From JBCCMB01 sp039026555 (GTDB lineage: Bacteria > Pseudomonadota > Alphaproteobacteria > Caulobacterales > Hyphomonadaceae), in NCBI GenBank assembly GCA_039026555.1, contig JBCCMB010000041.1:1-20401 (forward strand): a DNA stretch of 20,401 bases, read 5' to 3'. The notes beneath the pieces were generated by a model. It made no database searches, was not told the origin of the DNA, and saw only the letters and a program-made list of their open reading frames with translations. A program made the position numbers and the translations under genes. Shown piece by piece: positions 13,499 to 20,401 of the stretch. Every line of letters starts with the position of its first letter. The stretch's first letter is position 1.

Positions 13499-15724
13499 AT
13501 GGACGACGCCGCGCCGGCCACGATCAAACAATTACGCGAACCGGGCCTGCTATCAGGCCACGGACAAAATTTTTTACGCCAATATGAGCTCGTCGAACGC
13601 GTTCTGGCGTATCAGCCGGATGCCGACGAGGACGCCTTAAACCGCGCCTATGTGTTCGCGATGGTAAAACACGGCGCTCAAAAACGTCATTCCGGCGATC
13701 CTTATTATGCGCATCCGGTATCCGTGGCGGGATTGCTGACGGATTTGCGGCTCGATCAATCCACCATCATCGCCGGTCTTTTGCACGACACGGTCGAAGA
13801 CACCGGTGTGAGCCTTGAGGAAATCACGGATAATTTCGGCGAAGACGTCGCTGATCTTGTCGATGGCGTCACCAAGTTGACGCGGTTGGAGGGCGTGTCG
13901 CAACGCGTCAAACAGGCGGAGAATTTTCAGAAATTCATCCTCGCCACCGCCAAGGACATCCGCGTTCTGCTCGTAAAACTCGCCGATCGGCTGCACAATA
14001 TGCGCACGATCCAGTTTATGCCGAAACCGGAAAGCCGGCTGCGGATCTCGCGCGAAACAATGGACATCTACGCGCCGCTCTCGCGTCGGGTCGGCTTGTC
14101 CGTGTTCGCGGCGGAGTTGGAAGATTTGGCGTTTTCTGTGATCAATCCGGACGCTCGATCCGCGATCGAAAAGCGCTTGGAGACCCTGGCGTCGCAGAGA
14201 GACGCCGACGTAGAGCGCATTCGCCGCGATATTGGCGCTGTGATGATGGGGGCTGGACTAGGCGACGAGGTGAGGGGACGGCTAAAGCGCCCGTATTCAA
14301 TTTGGCGAAAGCTCGAATCCAAATCCCTCTCTTTCCAAGATTTGGGAGACATCTTTGCATTCCGTTTGATTGTTCCGAATGAAGCGGATTGCTACAAAGC
14401 GCTCGGCGTCGCACACCATAATTGGTCCGCCTTTTCTGATCGGTTTAAGGATTATATCTCCGTTCCAAAGCCGAACGGATATCAATCCATCCACACCACA
14501 TTCCGCGGGTCGGGCAATATGCGTGTCGAGCTTCAAATTCGAACGCCTGAGATGGACGCGGTGGCCGAACGCGGCGTCGCGGCGCATTGGCGTTACAAAA
14601 ACGAGCGCTATGGATTTGACAGCGACGCCGCCCGTGCAGCGGGTCTTGATGCGAAAGCGTCGTTGACCGCTTTCGCTGACATGCTGGCGCACGGTGCGGA
14701 ACCGGAAGAATTCCTTGAGCATGCGAAGCTCGAAATGTATCGAGACGCCGTGTTCGCGTTCACGCCGAAGGGGAGCTTAGTGAAGCTGCCGGCAGGGTCG
14801 ACGCCGCTGGATTTTGCTTACGCGGTCCACACCGAAGTCGGCGATACGTGTGTCGGCGCACGTGTAAACGGTGCGGAGCGGCCGTTGCGGACGACGCTTC
14901 GCAATGGCGACGTCGTCGAGATTATTCGTGGTCCCGTCGCGGCGCCGCCGCCAAATTGGGAGGGATTGGCCGTCACGGGGCGTGCCCGGTCGGCGATCCG
15001 CCGCTTGACGCGCGTTAAGGAGCGCGAAGAGTTTGTCGCGCTTGGACGGAGCCTCTTGGAGCACGGTCTTCGCCGTCTCGGTATGGATCCGGCGGAAGTA
15101 AGCTTAAAATCCATTGCTGCGAGCGCGGAGTTTTCCTCGCGTGACAATATGTTGGAAGCGCTAGGACGCGGTCGCGTTAGCGCGCGTAAGACCTTGCTCG
15201 CCGCATTTCCGGCCGCCGCAGCTGGCGATCGCGACGATCCGGTGCCGCGCGTTCTTGATGACGTCTCTGCATCCAGTCTGGTGGCCGGTGAAGATTTGAC
15301 GTCCGGCGTGACAATGCGTTTGGCGGAGTGTTGTTCGCCATTGCCGGGAGACCGGATTGTCGGCGTCCTTCAACCCGAAGCGGGTGTTGAAGTGCACGTC
15401 ATCGATTGCAAGCGTTTGGCGGATTATGAGGCGGAGGCCGATCGTTGGATCGACCTAAGATGGCGGCGCGGCGCCGACGATGTGCTGGCCGTCGCGCGTA
15501 TCTTGGTGACGACCGTCAATCAGCGCGGCGTATTGGCTTTGTTGTGTAAAACCGTGTCCGACGCTTTGGGAAACATCACCAATGTCAAAATGGTGAAGCG
15601 CTCGCAGGATTTTTTCGATCAGCAATTCGACATTGAGGTCGAAGACGCAAAGCATTTGACGCAGATCTTGGCGGCGCTTAGGGCGTTGAAGGTCGTGGAT
15701 TCTGCTAAACGCGTGCGTGGATAA
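13499..15724 (+). CDS. bifunctional (p)ppGpp synthetase/hydrolase (Rel/SpoT)
   Basis: The 741-residue product both makes and degrades (p)ppGpp, the stringent-response alarmone. The HD hydrolase domain is intact: HSGDPYYAHP (H64, H72), LLHDTVEDT (H96, D97) and LADRLHNMRT (D163, N167). The synthetase domain (about 255-370) has RPYSIWRKL, DLGDIFAFRLIV, KDYISVPKPNGYQSIHTT and VELQIRT, with the catalytic Glu in ELQ. A TGS domain (about 414-476, AFTPKGSLVKLPAGSTPLDFAY) follows. Next are a Cys-rich segment (AECCSPLPGDRIVG) and a C-terminal ACT domain. Both active sites look functional. The length is usual for alphaproteobacterial Rel. It starts 19 bp after rpoZ and overlaps the possible GTG start of pyrE, so it heads a long operon. 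Confidence 0.95.
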   Translation: MDDAAPATIKQLREPGLLSGHGQNFLRQYELVERVLAYQPDADEDALNRAYVFAMVKHGAQKRHSGDPYYAHPVSVAGLLTDLRLDQSTIIAGLLHDTVEDTGVSLEEITDNFGEDVADLVDGVTKLTRLEGVSQRVKQAENFQKFILATAKDIRVLLVKLADRLHNMRTIQFMPKPESRLRISRETMDIYAPLSRRVGLSVFAAELEDLAFSVINPDARSAIEKRLETLASQRDADVERIRRDIGAVMMGAGLGDEVRGRLKRPYSIWRKLESKSLSFQDLGDIFAFRLIVPNEADCYKALGVAHHNWSAFSDRFKDYISVPKPNGYQSIHTTFRGSGNMRVELQIRTPEMDAVAERGVAAHWRYKNERYGFDSDAARAAGLDAKASLTAFADMLAHGAEPEEFLEHAKLEMYRDAVFAFTPKGSLVKLPAGSTPLDFAYAVHTEVGDTCVGARVNGAERPLRTTLRNGDVVEIIRGPVAAPPPNWEGLAVTGRARSAIRRLTRVKEREEFVALGRSLLEHGLRRLGMDPAEVSLKSIAASAEFSSRDNMLEALGRGRVSARKTLLAAFPAAAAGDRDDPVPRVLDDVSASSLVAGEDLTSGVTMRLAECCSPLPGDRIVGVLQPEAGVEVHVIDCKRLADYEAEADRWIDLRWRRGADDVLAVARILVTTVNQRGVLALLCKTVSDALGNITNVKMVKRSQDFFDQQFDIEVEDAKHLTQILAALRALKVVDSAKRVRG

Positions 15725-15731
15725 CAATGGG

Positions 15732-16322
15732 ATGAGAGACGTGAATTCTGAAGCTGTATTGGATGAATTCCGACAAGTCGGCGCCCTTTTGGAGGGACAT
15801 TTCATCTTGTCGTCGGGGCGTCGCAGCCCCGTCTTTCTTCAGAAGGCTCTGGTTTTTTCTCATCCAGAGACGTCCGCGCGTCTTTGCGGCGAATTGGCTA
15901 AGACGTTGAGCGCCACTTTCGGAGAGATCGATATTGTTTGCGGGCCGGCTGTCGGCGGGTTGATCCCGGGCTATGAAACCGCGCGCGCCTTGGGATGTCG
16001 CGCAATTTACACCGAGCGCCAAGACGGCGTGATGACCTTGCGGCGCGGGTTTGAGATTTCACCGGGTGAACGCGTTGTGATCGTCGAAGACATTGTCACA
16101 ACAGGCTTGTCCATGCGCGAGACAATCGAAGCGTTACAGAAGACGCCTGGCGACATTGTTGGGACTGCGTGCGTCGTAGATAGATCCAACGGCAAGGCGG
16201 ACGTTGGATTGCCGATGGTGTCTTTAGCGGCGGTTGATTTTCCCGACTATGATCCCAATGAGTTGCCGCCGGACCTAGCGGCCATGCCCGCGGTTAAGCC
16301 GGGCAGCCGGGGGCTGGCATGA
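15732..16322 (+). CDS. pyrE: orotate phosphoribosyltransferase
   Basis: PyrE joins orotate and PRPP to give OMP in pyrimidine synthesis. I give ATG 15732 (196 residues). The GTG at 15717, which would overlap the rel stop by 8 bp, and the GTG at 15741 are also possible, since none has a clear ribosome-binding site. Motifs: VGALLEGHFILSSGRRSPVFLQK (about 16-38), CGPAVGGLIPGYETARAL, AIYTERQDGVMTLRRGF, and the PRPP-binding loop VVIVEDIVTTG (about 115-125). It is a short, class-typical alphaproteobacterial form. Its stop overlaps the pdxJ start by 4 bp (ATGA), so the two are translationally coupled. Confidence 0.95.
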   Translation: MRDVNSEAVLDEFRQVGALLEGHFILSSGRRSPVFLQKALVFSHPETSARLCGELAKTLSATFGEIDIVCGPAVGGLIPGYETARALGCRAIYTERQDGVMTLRRGFEISPGERVVIVEDIVTTGLSMRETIEALQKTPGDIVGTACVVDRSNGKADVGLPMVSLAAVDFPDYDPNELPPDLAAMPAVKPGSRGLA

Positions 16323-17086
16323 CCGAAAGACTGCGCCTGGGCGTCAATATCGACCATGTGGCGACGATTCGTAACGCACGCGGGGGCGGGCATCCCGATC
16401 CGGCGCGCGCGGCCGAGATTGCACGGGAGGCCGGCGCGGACGGCGTCACCATTCATTTGCGCGAAGATAGACGCCATATTCGCGACACCGATCTGGAGAT
16501 GATCCGAGGCGCGGTCTCCTTACCCATTAATCTGGAGATGGCGGCGACGGACGAAATGCTGGATATCGCCTTGGCGTTCAAACCGCACGCCGCGTGCATC
16601 GTGCCCGAAAAGCGCGAAGAGCGGACAACCGAGGGCGGGTTAGACGCCGCGCGCCTTCACAATTCGGTATCGCCTGTCGTCTCGAAACTGCGCGACGCGG
16701 GCGTGCGCGTCTCCTTGTTCATCGAGCCGGACATCGTTCAAGTTGCAGTCGCCGAGGCGATCGGCGCGCCGGTCGTTGAGCTTCATACCGGGCGTTATGT
16801 CGAACTGATGTTCGCCGGCGAAGTCGATGCAGCAGACGCCGAGTTAATGCGTTTGCGCGTGGCGGCGGAAGAAGGGGCTCGGCGCGGCGTTGAGGTCCAT
16901 GCAGGTCATGGATTGACCTATGATACAGTCGGACCAGTGGCCGCAATCCCTGAACTGAAGGAGCTCAATATCGGGCATTTCCTGATGGGCGAGGCTATTT
17001 TCGTCGGATTGGATACAGCTATCCGCCGCATGCGGGAGTTGATGGACGCCGCCCGGTTGCAGCCGAAGGCGGACGCCGCGCAATGA
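16319..17086 (+). CDS. pdxJ: pyridoxine 5'-phosphate synthase
   Basis: PdxJ condenses 1-deoxy-D-xylulose 5-phosphate with 1-amino-acetone 3-phosphate to pyridoxine 5'-phosphate. The product has 255 residues, slightly longer than the E. coli enzyme. Motifs include LRLGVNIDHVATIRNARGG (5-23), DGVTIHLREDRRHI (41-54), LPINLEMAA with Glu73, ACIVPEKREERTTEGGL, VSLFIEPD, VELHTGRY, VHAGHGLTYDT, and ELNIGHFLMGEAIFVG. All active-site segments of the family are present. It overlaps pyrE and acpS by 4 bp on either side, so it is part of the coupled operon. Confidence 0.96.
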   Translation: MTERLRLGVNIDHVATIRNARGGGHPDPARAAEIAREAGADGVTIHLREDRRHIRDTDLEMIRGAVSLPINLEMAATDEMLDIALAFKPHAACIVPEKREERTTEGGLDAARLHNSVSPVVSKLRDAGVRVSLFIEPDIVQVAVAEAIGAPVVELHTGRYVELMFAGEVDAADAELMRLRVAAEEGARRGVEVHAGHGLTYDTVGPVAAIPELKELNIGHFLMGEAIFVGLDTAIRRMRELMDAARLQPKADAAQ

Positions 17087-17496
17087 TCCTCGGCATCGGC
17101 CAAGACATGGCGGATATTCGTCGCATCGAAAAAACACTCGAAAGATTTGGCGACCGCTTCACGCATCGCGTCTTTACGGATTTAGAACGCGCAAAAGCCG
17201 ACAAACGCCGCCGCCGCGCAGAAACCTACGCGAAGCGCTTCGCCGCGAAAGAGGCCTGCGCCAAGGCTTTAGGCACCGGGGTCCCCCGGCGTGGCGTGCA
17301 TTGGAAGCATATGGGCGTTGTGAATTTGCCGACCGGGCAGCCGACATTCGACTTGATCGGCGGAGCGCGAATGCGTCTGGACAGCATGACGCCGCCCGGG
17401 ATGAAGGCGTTCGTACATCTCACCATCACCGATGATTATCCCTACGCACAGGCGATGGTGATTATTGAAGCGCGGCCACAGGCGGATGCGGAATGA
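17083..17496 (+). CDS. acpS: holo-[acyl-carrier-protein] synthase
   Basis: AcpS moves the 4'-phosphopantetheine arm of CoA to apo-ACP, which activates fatty-acid synthesis. The product is 137 residues, normal for the family. MILGIGQDMADIRRIEKTLERFGDRF holds the Mg ligand D8; KRFAAKEACAKALGTG (51-66) holds the second ligand E57. The VHLTITDDYPYAQAMVIIEA end is typical. It overlaps pdxJ (ATGA) and rnc (ATGA). In many alphaproteobacteria lepB lies between acpS and rnc; here it does not. Confidence 0.95.
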   Translation: MILGIGQDMADIRRIEKTLERFGDRFTHRVFTDLERAKADKRRRRAETYAKRFAAKEACAKALGTGVPRRGVHWKHMGVVNLPTGQPTFDLIGGARMRLDSMTPPGMKAFVHLTITDDYPYAQAMVIIEARPQADAE

Positions 17497-18260
17497 CGCG
17501 CCCCAATTCCAGCCACACAGGTAAGCGTCGTCGCAATCGCGCGCGGGCGAATCGTGCAGCGCCGCCGACGCTGAGCGCAGCTGCACGCTCAAAGCTTCAA
17601 GCCTCTTTGCACTATGTCTTCAACAATCCGGAATTGTTGGACCGCGCGATGACGCATACCAGCGCGGTGCCAGGCGATGCGGCGCGGCTAAGCGGCGAAC
17701 GCCTAGAGTTTTTAGGCGATCGGGTCTTGGGACTTGTGATCGCAAGTGAATTATTCAACCGGTTTGAGCAGGAGCGGGAAGGTGGATTGGCGCCCCGCCT
17801 AAATGCTCTTGTGAACAAGGATGCGTGCGCGCGCGCGGCCATTGATATGGGATTGGGCGGTCATCTTATTCTGGACGGCGCTGAACGCGCTTCGGGTGGT
17901 CGACTTAAGCCTTCTCTGCTGGCGGACGCTACAGAAGCTGTCATCGGCGCGGTTTATCTGGATGGCGGCGCGGAGGCGGCCGAAGACGTTATCTTGAGGT
18001 TTTGGAAGGACAGCCTGAAGCGTCTCGACAAGCCGCCCGTCGACCCTAAATCCGCGCTTCAAGAATGGGCGCAACGCGGTGGACGTCCCGCTCCAATCTA
18101 CGAAACCGCCGGACGAGAAGGGCCCGACCATGCGCCCGTCTTCACAAGCCGCGTTCTGGTCGATGACGAAGAACCAGCTTTAGGCAAAGGCGCGTCCAAG
18201 CAGGAGGCGGAGCGGGCCGCCGCCCAGGCGCTTTTAGACCTCATTGGAATCGGCGCGTGA
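17493..18260 (+). CDS. rnc: ribonuclease III
   Basis: RNase III cuts double-stranded RNA and processes rRNA and many mRNAs. The product is 255 residues with an extra basic N-terminal arm (KRRRNRARANR, about 11-21), absent from E. coli RNase III. The RNase III domain has ERLEFLGDRVLG (69-80; E69, E72, D76) and LLADATEAVIGAVYLDGG (142-159; D145, E148), all catalytic acids present. The dsRNA-binding domain (about 183-252) has DPKSALQEWAQ and GKGASKQEAERAAAQALL. It overlaps acpS and era by 4 bp. Confidence 0.96.
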   Translation: MTRPNSSHTGKRRRNRARANRAAPPTLSAAARSKLQASLHYVFNNPELLDRAMTHTSAVPGDAARLSGERLEFLGDRVLGLVIASELFNRFEQEREGGLAPRLNALVNKDACARAAIDMGLGGHLILDGAERASGGRLKPSLLADATEAVIGAVYLDGGAEAAEDVILRFWKDSLKRLDKPPVDPKSALQEWAQRGGRPAPIYETAGREGPDHAPVFTSRVLVDDEEPALGKGASKQEAERAAAQALLDLIGIGA

Positions 18261-19204
18261 GCGAGGGGCTGGAAACACGCGCAGGTTTTGCGGCCATTAT
18301 CGGCGCGCCTAACGCCGGAAAATCGACGCTCGTAAATCGTCTGGTCGGCATGAAGGTGTCCATTGTGACGCAAAAGGTGCAGACGACGCGCTTTCCCGTA
18401 CGCGGCGTTATGATGCATGAGGGCGCTCAAATTGTGCTCGTCGATACGCCAGGCATCTTCGCGCCGAAACGACGATTGGATCGCGCCATGGTGCGCTCGG
18501 CCTGGGACGGGGCCGAAAACGCCGACGCGGTCGTTCACATCATCGACGCGAACGCCTGGGCGGAGGATTTCGCCGGCGCAAAGACCGGGGCTGGCAAAAA
18601 ATCCATTGAAGACGATTTAAGGGTGATCGCGGATCTCAAATCGTCTGGGCGAAAAGCGCTCCTGGCGTTGAACAAGATCGATTTGTTCGAACGCGACGCG
18701 CTCTTGCCGATTACAGAGCGCATTTTTTCGGAAGGGGTCTATTCGGAAGCCTTTATGATCTCGGGCTTGAAGGGAGACGGCGTCGAGGCGTTAGGCGCTC
18801 ATTTGGCCAGTCTTATGCCATTGAGTCCTTATCTTTTCCCAGAAGACCAAATCGCCGATGCGCCGCTGCAATTGCTGGCCGCGGAAATCACGCGCGAGAA
18901 GTTAATGCTCCGGCTGCATCAGGAATTGCCATACCAGCTTACGGTTGAGACCGAGGAATGGGAGTCCAAACCCGACGGGTCCGTTGTCATTCGTCAGATC
19001 ATTTATGTCGCGCGCGAAGGCCATCGGAAGATCATTTTAGGCAAGGGCGGCTCGACCATCAAAGACGTCGGCCGCGCGGCTCGTAGAGAGATCGCGGATA
19101 TCGCTGATCGGCCCGTACATTTGTTTACGCGGGTCAAGGTCGCGGAACGCTGGGCGGACTCGCGCGAAAGGTTTACGGCGATTGGATTGGATTTCGACGT
19201 TTAG
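18257..19204 (+). CDS. era: GTPase Era
   Basis: Era is a membrane-associated GTPase that binds 16S rRNA and helps assemble the 30S subunit. The 315-residue product starts with GTG (GTGA overlap with the rnc stop). GTPase motifs: G1 GAPNAGKS (16-23), G2 QTTRFPVRG (42-50), G3 DTPG (63-66), G4 NKID (139-142), G5 SGLKGDG (169-175). The C-terminal KH domain has IILGKGGSTIKDVGRAAR (259-276). It is the last gene of the overlapping run. recO, often next, is missing; after a 68-bp gap a different gene begins. Confidence 0.96.
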   Translation: MSEGLETRAGFAAIIGAPNAGKSTLVNRLVGMKVSIVTQKVQTTRFPVRGVMMHEGAQIVLVDTPGIFAPKRRLDRAMVRSAWDGAENADAVVHIIDANAWAEDFAGAKTGAGKKSIEDDLRVIADLKSSGRKALLALNKIDLFERDALLPITERIFSEGVYSEAFMISGLKGDGVEALGAHLASLMPLSPYLFPEDQIADAPLQLLAAEITREKLMLRLHQELPYQLTVETEEWESKPDGSVVIRQIIYVAREGHRKIILGKGGSTIKDVGRAARREIADIADRPVHLFTRVKVAERWADSRERFTAIGLDFDV

Positions 19205-19244
19205 ATCGATTTCCGACAGTCTGTGTTTACCTACGGATGTTAAA

Positions 19245-19267
19245 GTTCCCGCACTAAATTCGGGAGC
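19245..19267 (+). promoter_or_regulatory. hairpin enclosing the ribosome-binding site of the 19273 gene
   Basis: GTTCCCG (19245-19251) and CGGGAGC (19261-19267) pair over seven positions, one of them a G-U pair, with a nine-base loop. The 3' arm contains GGGAG (19262-19266), the Shine-Dalgarno site six bases before ATG 19273. It could hide this site and limit translation, or serve as a weak end signal for era. Confidence 0.45.
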
Positions 19268-19272
19268 CAACG

Positions 19273-19653
19273 ATGGTTCGGGCGATTTCTACAGGTTTGT
19301 TGCTGTTTTGCGGCGTCATGCTCGCGGGAGCTTTGTCGCTCGCACTCATTCAGTATTACCAAAGGTATGATTTCGCGCTTTTGTTCCCATTGTTTGGAAT
19401 ATGCTGCCTCATACTCGGCGAAAACGTACTCCAAAAGATGGAAACCGAACTAGGGTTTGACGAAGGAGGTGCAGGCGCCTCTTTGCTTCGCTGTTTATTT
19501 GCTGGACTTGTCGTGTGGTGCGCCGCTTCTAGTGGAATTGGCACTATGCAATACCTTTCCTATGGGATTTTGAATATTTTCGAGATCGCAGACGTACCAC
19601 GATATCTACCGGTTATAGAATACAACGAAACCCTTCGCGGAATAGTTAAGTAA
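19273..19653 (+). CDS. small membrane protein of unknown function
   Basis: I do not recognise the family. The 126-residue product has three hydrophobic stretches: about 5-27 (ISTGLLLFCGVMLAGALSLA), 33-53 (DFALLFPLFGICCLILG) and 70-88 (LLRCLFAGLVVWCAASS). A short acidic loop lies between the second and third (ETELGFDEGGAG, 57-68), and a C-terminal hydrophilic tail of about 35 residues ends the chain. An amphipathic or buried start would suit an inner-membrane protein. ATG 19273 has a good GGGAG six bases upstream, though inside a hairpin. It lies 68 bp after era, where recO is commonly found, but it has no resemblance to RecO. Coding is supported by the ribosome-binding site and the clean hydrophobic pattern. 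Confidence 0.65.
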   Translation: MVRAISTGLLLFCGVMLAGALSLALIQYYQRYDFALLFPLFGICCLILGENVLQKMETELGFDEGGAGASLLRCLFAGLVVWCAASSGIGTMQYLSYGILNIFEIADVPRYLPVIEYNETLRGIVK

Positions 19654-19756
19654 GCGTAACTCTCGTGCGCGAATTCATTTAACGAAGTTTAATTGGTTAT
19701 TTGCGAGACAATCATAAATTCTCAGCGCGTAGCTTGTTGATTAGATGGAGTACGCG

Positions 19757-20401
19757 ATGTCGATTTGGTTTGGCTCTGGACGTCGCGCGGCTATCGCAAG
19801 CGCGTCCTTACTAGCGCTTGCCGCTTGCTCCGGCGGCGGCGGAGACGGCTCAACTTCGGGCGGCGGCGCAAGTGGCGGCGGTGGATCGACTCCCAACACG
19901 CCGGCCTCTCTGGCCCCAACGGATCAAGCTTCTGCATCCACATTTTTGTCGCGCGCCAGTTTTGGCGGTTCGTCAAGCGAAACTTCCGCAGCGATTGGCC
20001 AAGAGCCGTCCGATTGGGTCGCAAGCCAATTCAACATCAGTCCAACGCTCTACCTCGCTGATTTGCTTGTTCGCGAGCAGTCCGGCGAGGATCTGGATCG
20101 ACGCGCGCAGACATACGAGTTCTGGGATGCGATGATCACGGCCAATGATGAATTGCGCCAGCGCATGGTGTTTGCGTTATCGCAGATCATTGTGGTGTCA
20201 GATTCGAGCGGTGAAGCGCTTGAAACGGCATATTTCATGGACGTGTTGTCGCGCAACGCCTTCGGCAATTATCGGCAACTTTTGCAAGACGTGACTTATT
20301 CGCCCTTGATGGCGGAGTATTTGACGTATCTGCGCAATCGCAAAGGAAATCCGAATACCGGTCGGATGCCGGACGAAAACTATGCGCGCGAATTGCTGCA
20401 A
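19757..20401 (+). CDS. DUF1800-family lipoprotein, N-terminal part
   Basis: The gene runs off the right edge with no stop in the 215 visible codons. ATG 19757 has GGAG (19747-19750) six bases upstream. The start gives a lipoprotein signal peptide: MSIWFGSGRRAAIASASLLA, then LAAC with the lipidated Cys at 24. A Gly/Ser-rich linker follows (about 25-45, GGGGDGSTSGGG type). From about 60 the sequence fits the N-terminus of DUF1800: ASTFLSRASFGGSS, WVASQFNI, TYEFWDAMITANDELRQRMVFALSQIIVVSD, YFMDVLSRNAFGNYRQLLQDVTYSPLMAEYLTYLRN, and NPNTGRMPDENYARELLQ. The RQRMVFALSQ and PDENYARELLQ motifs are family hallmarks. DUF1800 proteins have no settled function and often pair with a DUF1501 gene, which would be outside this window. 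Confidence 0.88.
   Translation, partial: MSIWFGSGRRAAIASASLLALAACSGGGGDGSTSGGGASGGGGSTPNTPASLAPTDQASASTFLSRASFGGSSSETSAAIGQEPSDWVASQFNISPTLYLADLLVREQSGEDLDRRAQTYEFWDAMITANDELRQRMVFALSQIIVVSDSSGEALETAYFMDVLSRNAFGNYRQLLQDVTYSPLMAEYLTYLRNRKGNPNTGRMPDENYARELLQ

Noticed and set aside
19791..20268. Several open frames on both strands within the right-edge region
   Set aside because: They are out of frame with, or antisense to, the DUF1800 lipoprotein gene, whose signal peptide, ribosome-binding site and family motifs are clear.

Overview
The window is bacterial DNA, moderately GC-rich and densely coded. The gene content points to an alphaproteobacterium, probably from the Caulobacterales/Hyphomonadales/Parvularculales side. 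Three things suggest this: the NYN (LabA-like), folK, rpoZ, bifunctional rel, pyrE, pdxJ, acpS, rnc, era order; an orthogonal set of outer-membrane genes (a plug-type TonB-dependent receptor and a DcaP-like porin); and a DUF1800 lipoprotein. There are no rRNA, tRNA or CRISPR signals.

Left half (1-11113) is accessory in character. It opens with the 3' end of an SMP-30/gluconolactonase-type gene, followed by about 480 bp with no convincing gene. A minus-strand TetR regulator then faces a plus-strand TonB-dependent receptor, which ends at a strong intrinsic terminator (4328-4366). A decayed IS3-family relic follows (about 4574-4990). Next comes a minus-strand two-gene operon of exported proteins: a SnoaL/NTF2-like protein and, three bases after its stop, a 633-residue protein with two AhpD/carboxymuconolactone-decarboxylase-like halves and a calcium-binding tail. 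A 413-bp divergent region rich in stem-loops separates this operon from a plus-strand DcaP-like porin gene. A decayed IS630-family relic and a class III (CaiB/BaiF) CoA-transferase gene complete the half. Lactonase, CoA transferase, porin, TonB receptor and exported decarboxylase-like enzymes together suggest uptake and breakdown of an organic substrate that I cannot identify. The two unrelated IS relics bracket the exported operon and the porin, so that block may have been acquired or rearranged.

Right half (11238-19204) is housekeeping. On the minus strand, a NYN-domain nuclease gene is followed by a family-5 type uracil-DNA glycosylase with a GTG start one base after the NYN stop. Head to head with NYN runs folK, then rpoZ (omega subunit), bifunctional (p)ppGpp synthetase/hydrolase, pyrE, pdxJ, acpS, rnc and era. 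From pyrE to era each junction is a 4-bp stop/start overlap, so these genes are probably one translationally coupled operon. The lepB gene often found between acpS and rnc in alphaproteobacteria is absent. So is the recO gene usually found after era. In recO's place is a small three-helix membrane protein whose ribosome-binding site lies in a hairpin.

The window ends inside a DUF1800 lipoprotein gene. I see no obviously new defence or mobile system. The most unusual items are the duplicated AhpD-like exported protein with one degenerate active site, the stem-loop-rich region in front of the porin, and the lepB/recO-less operon.
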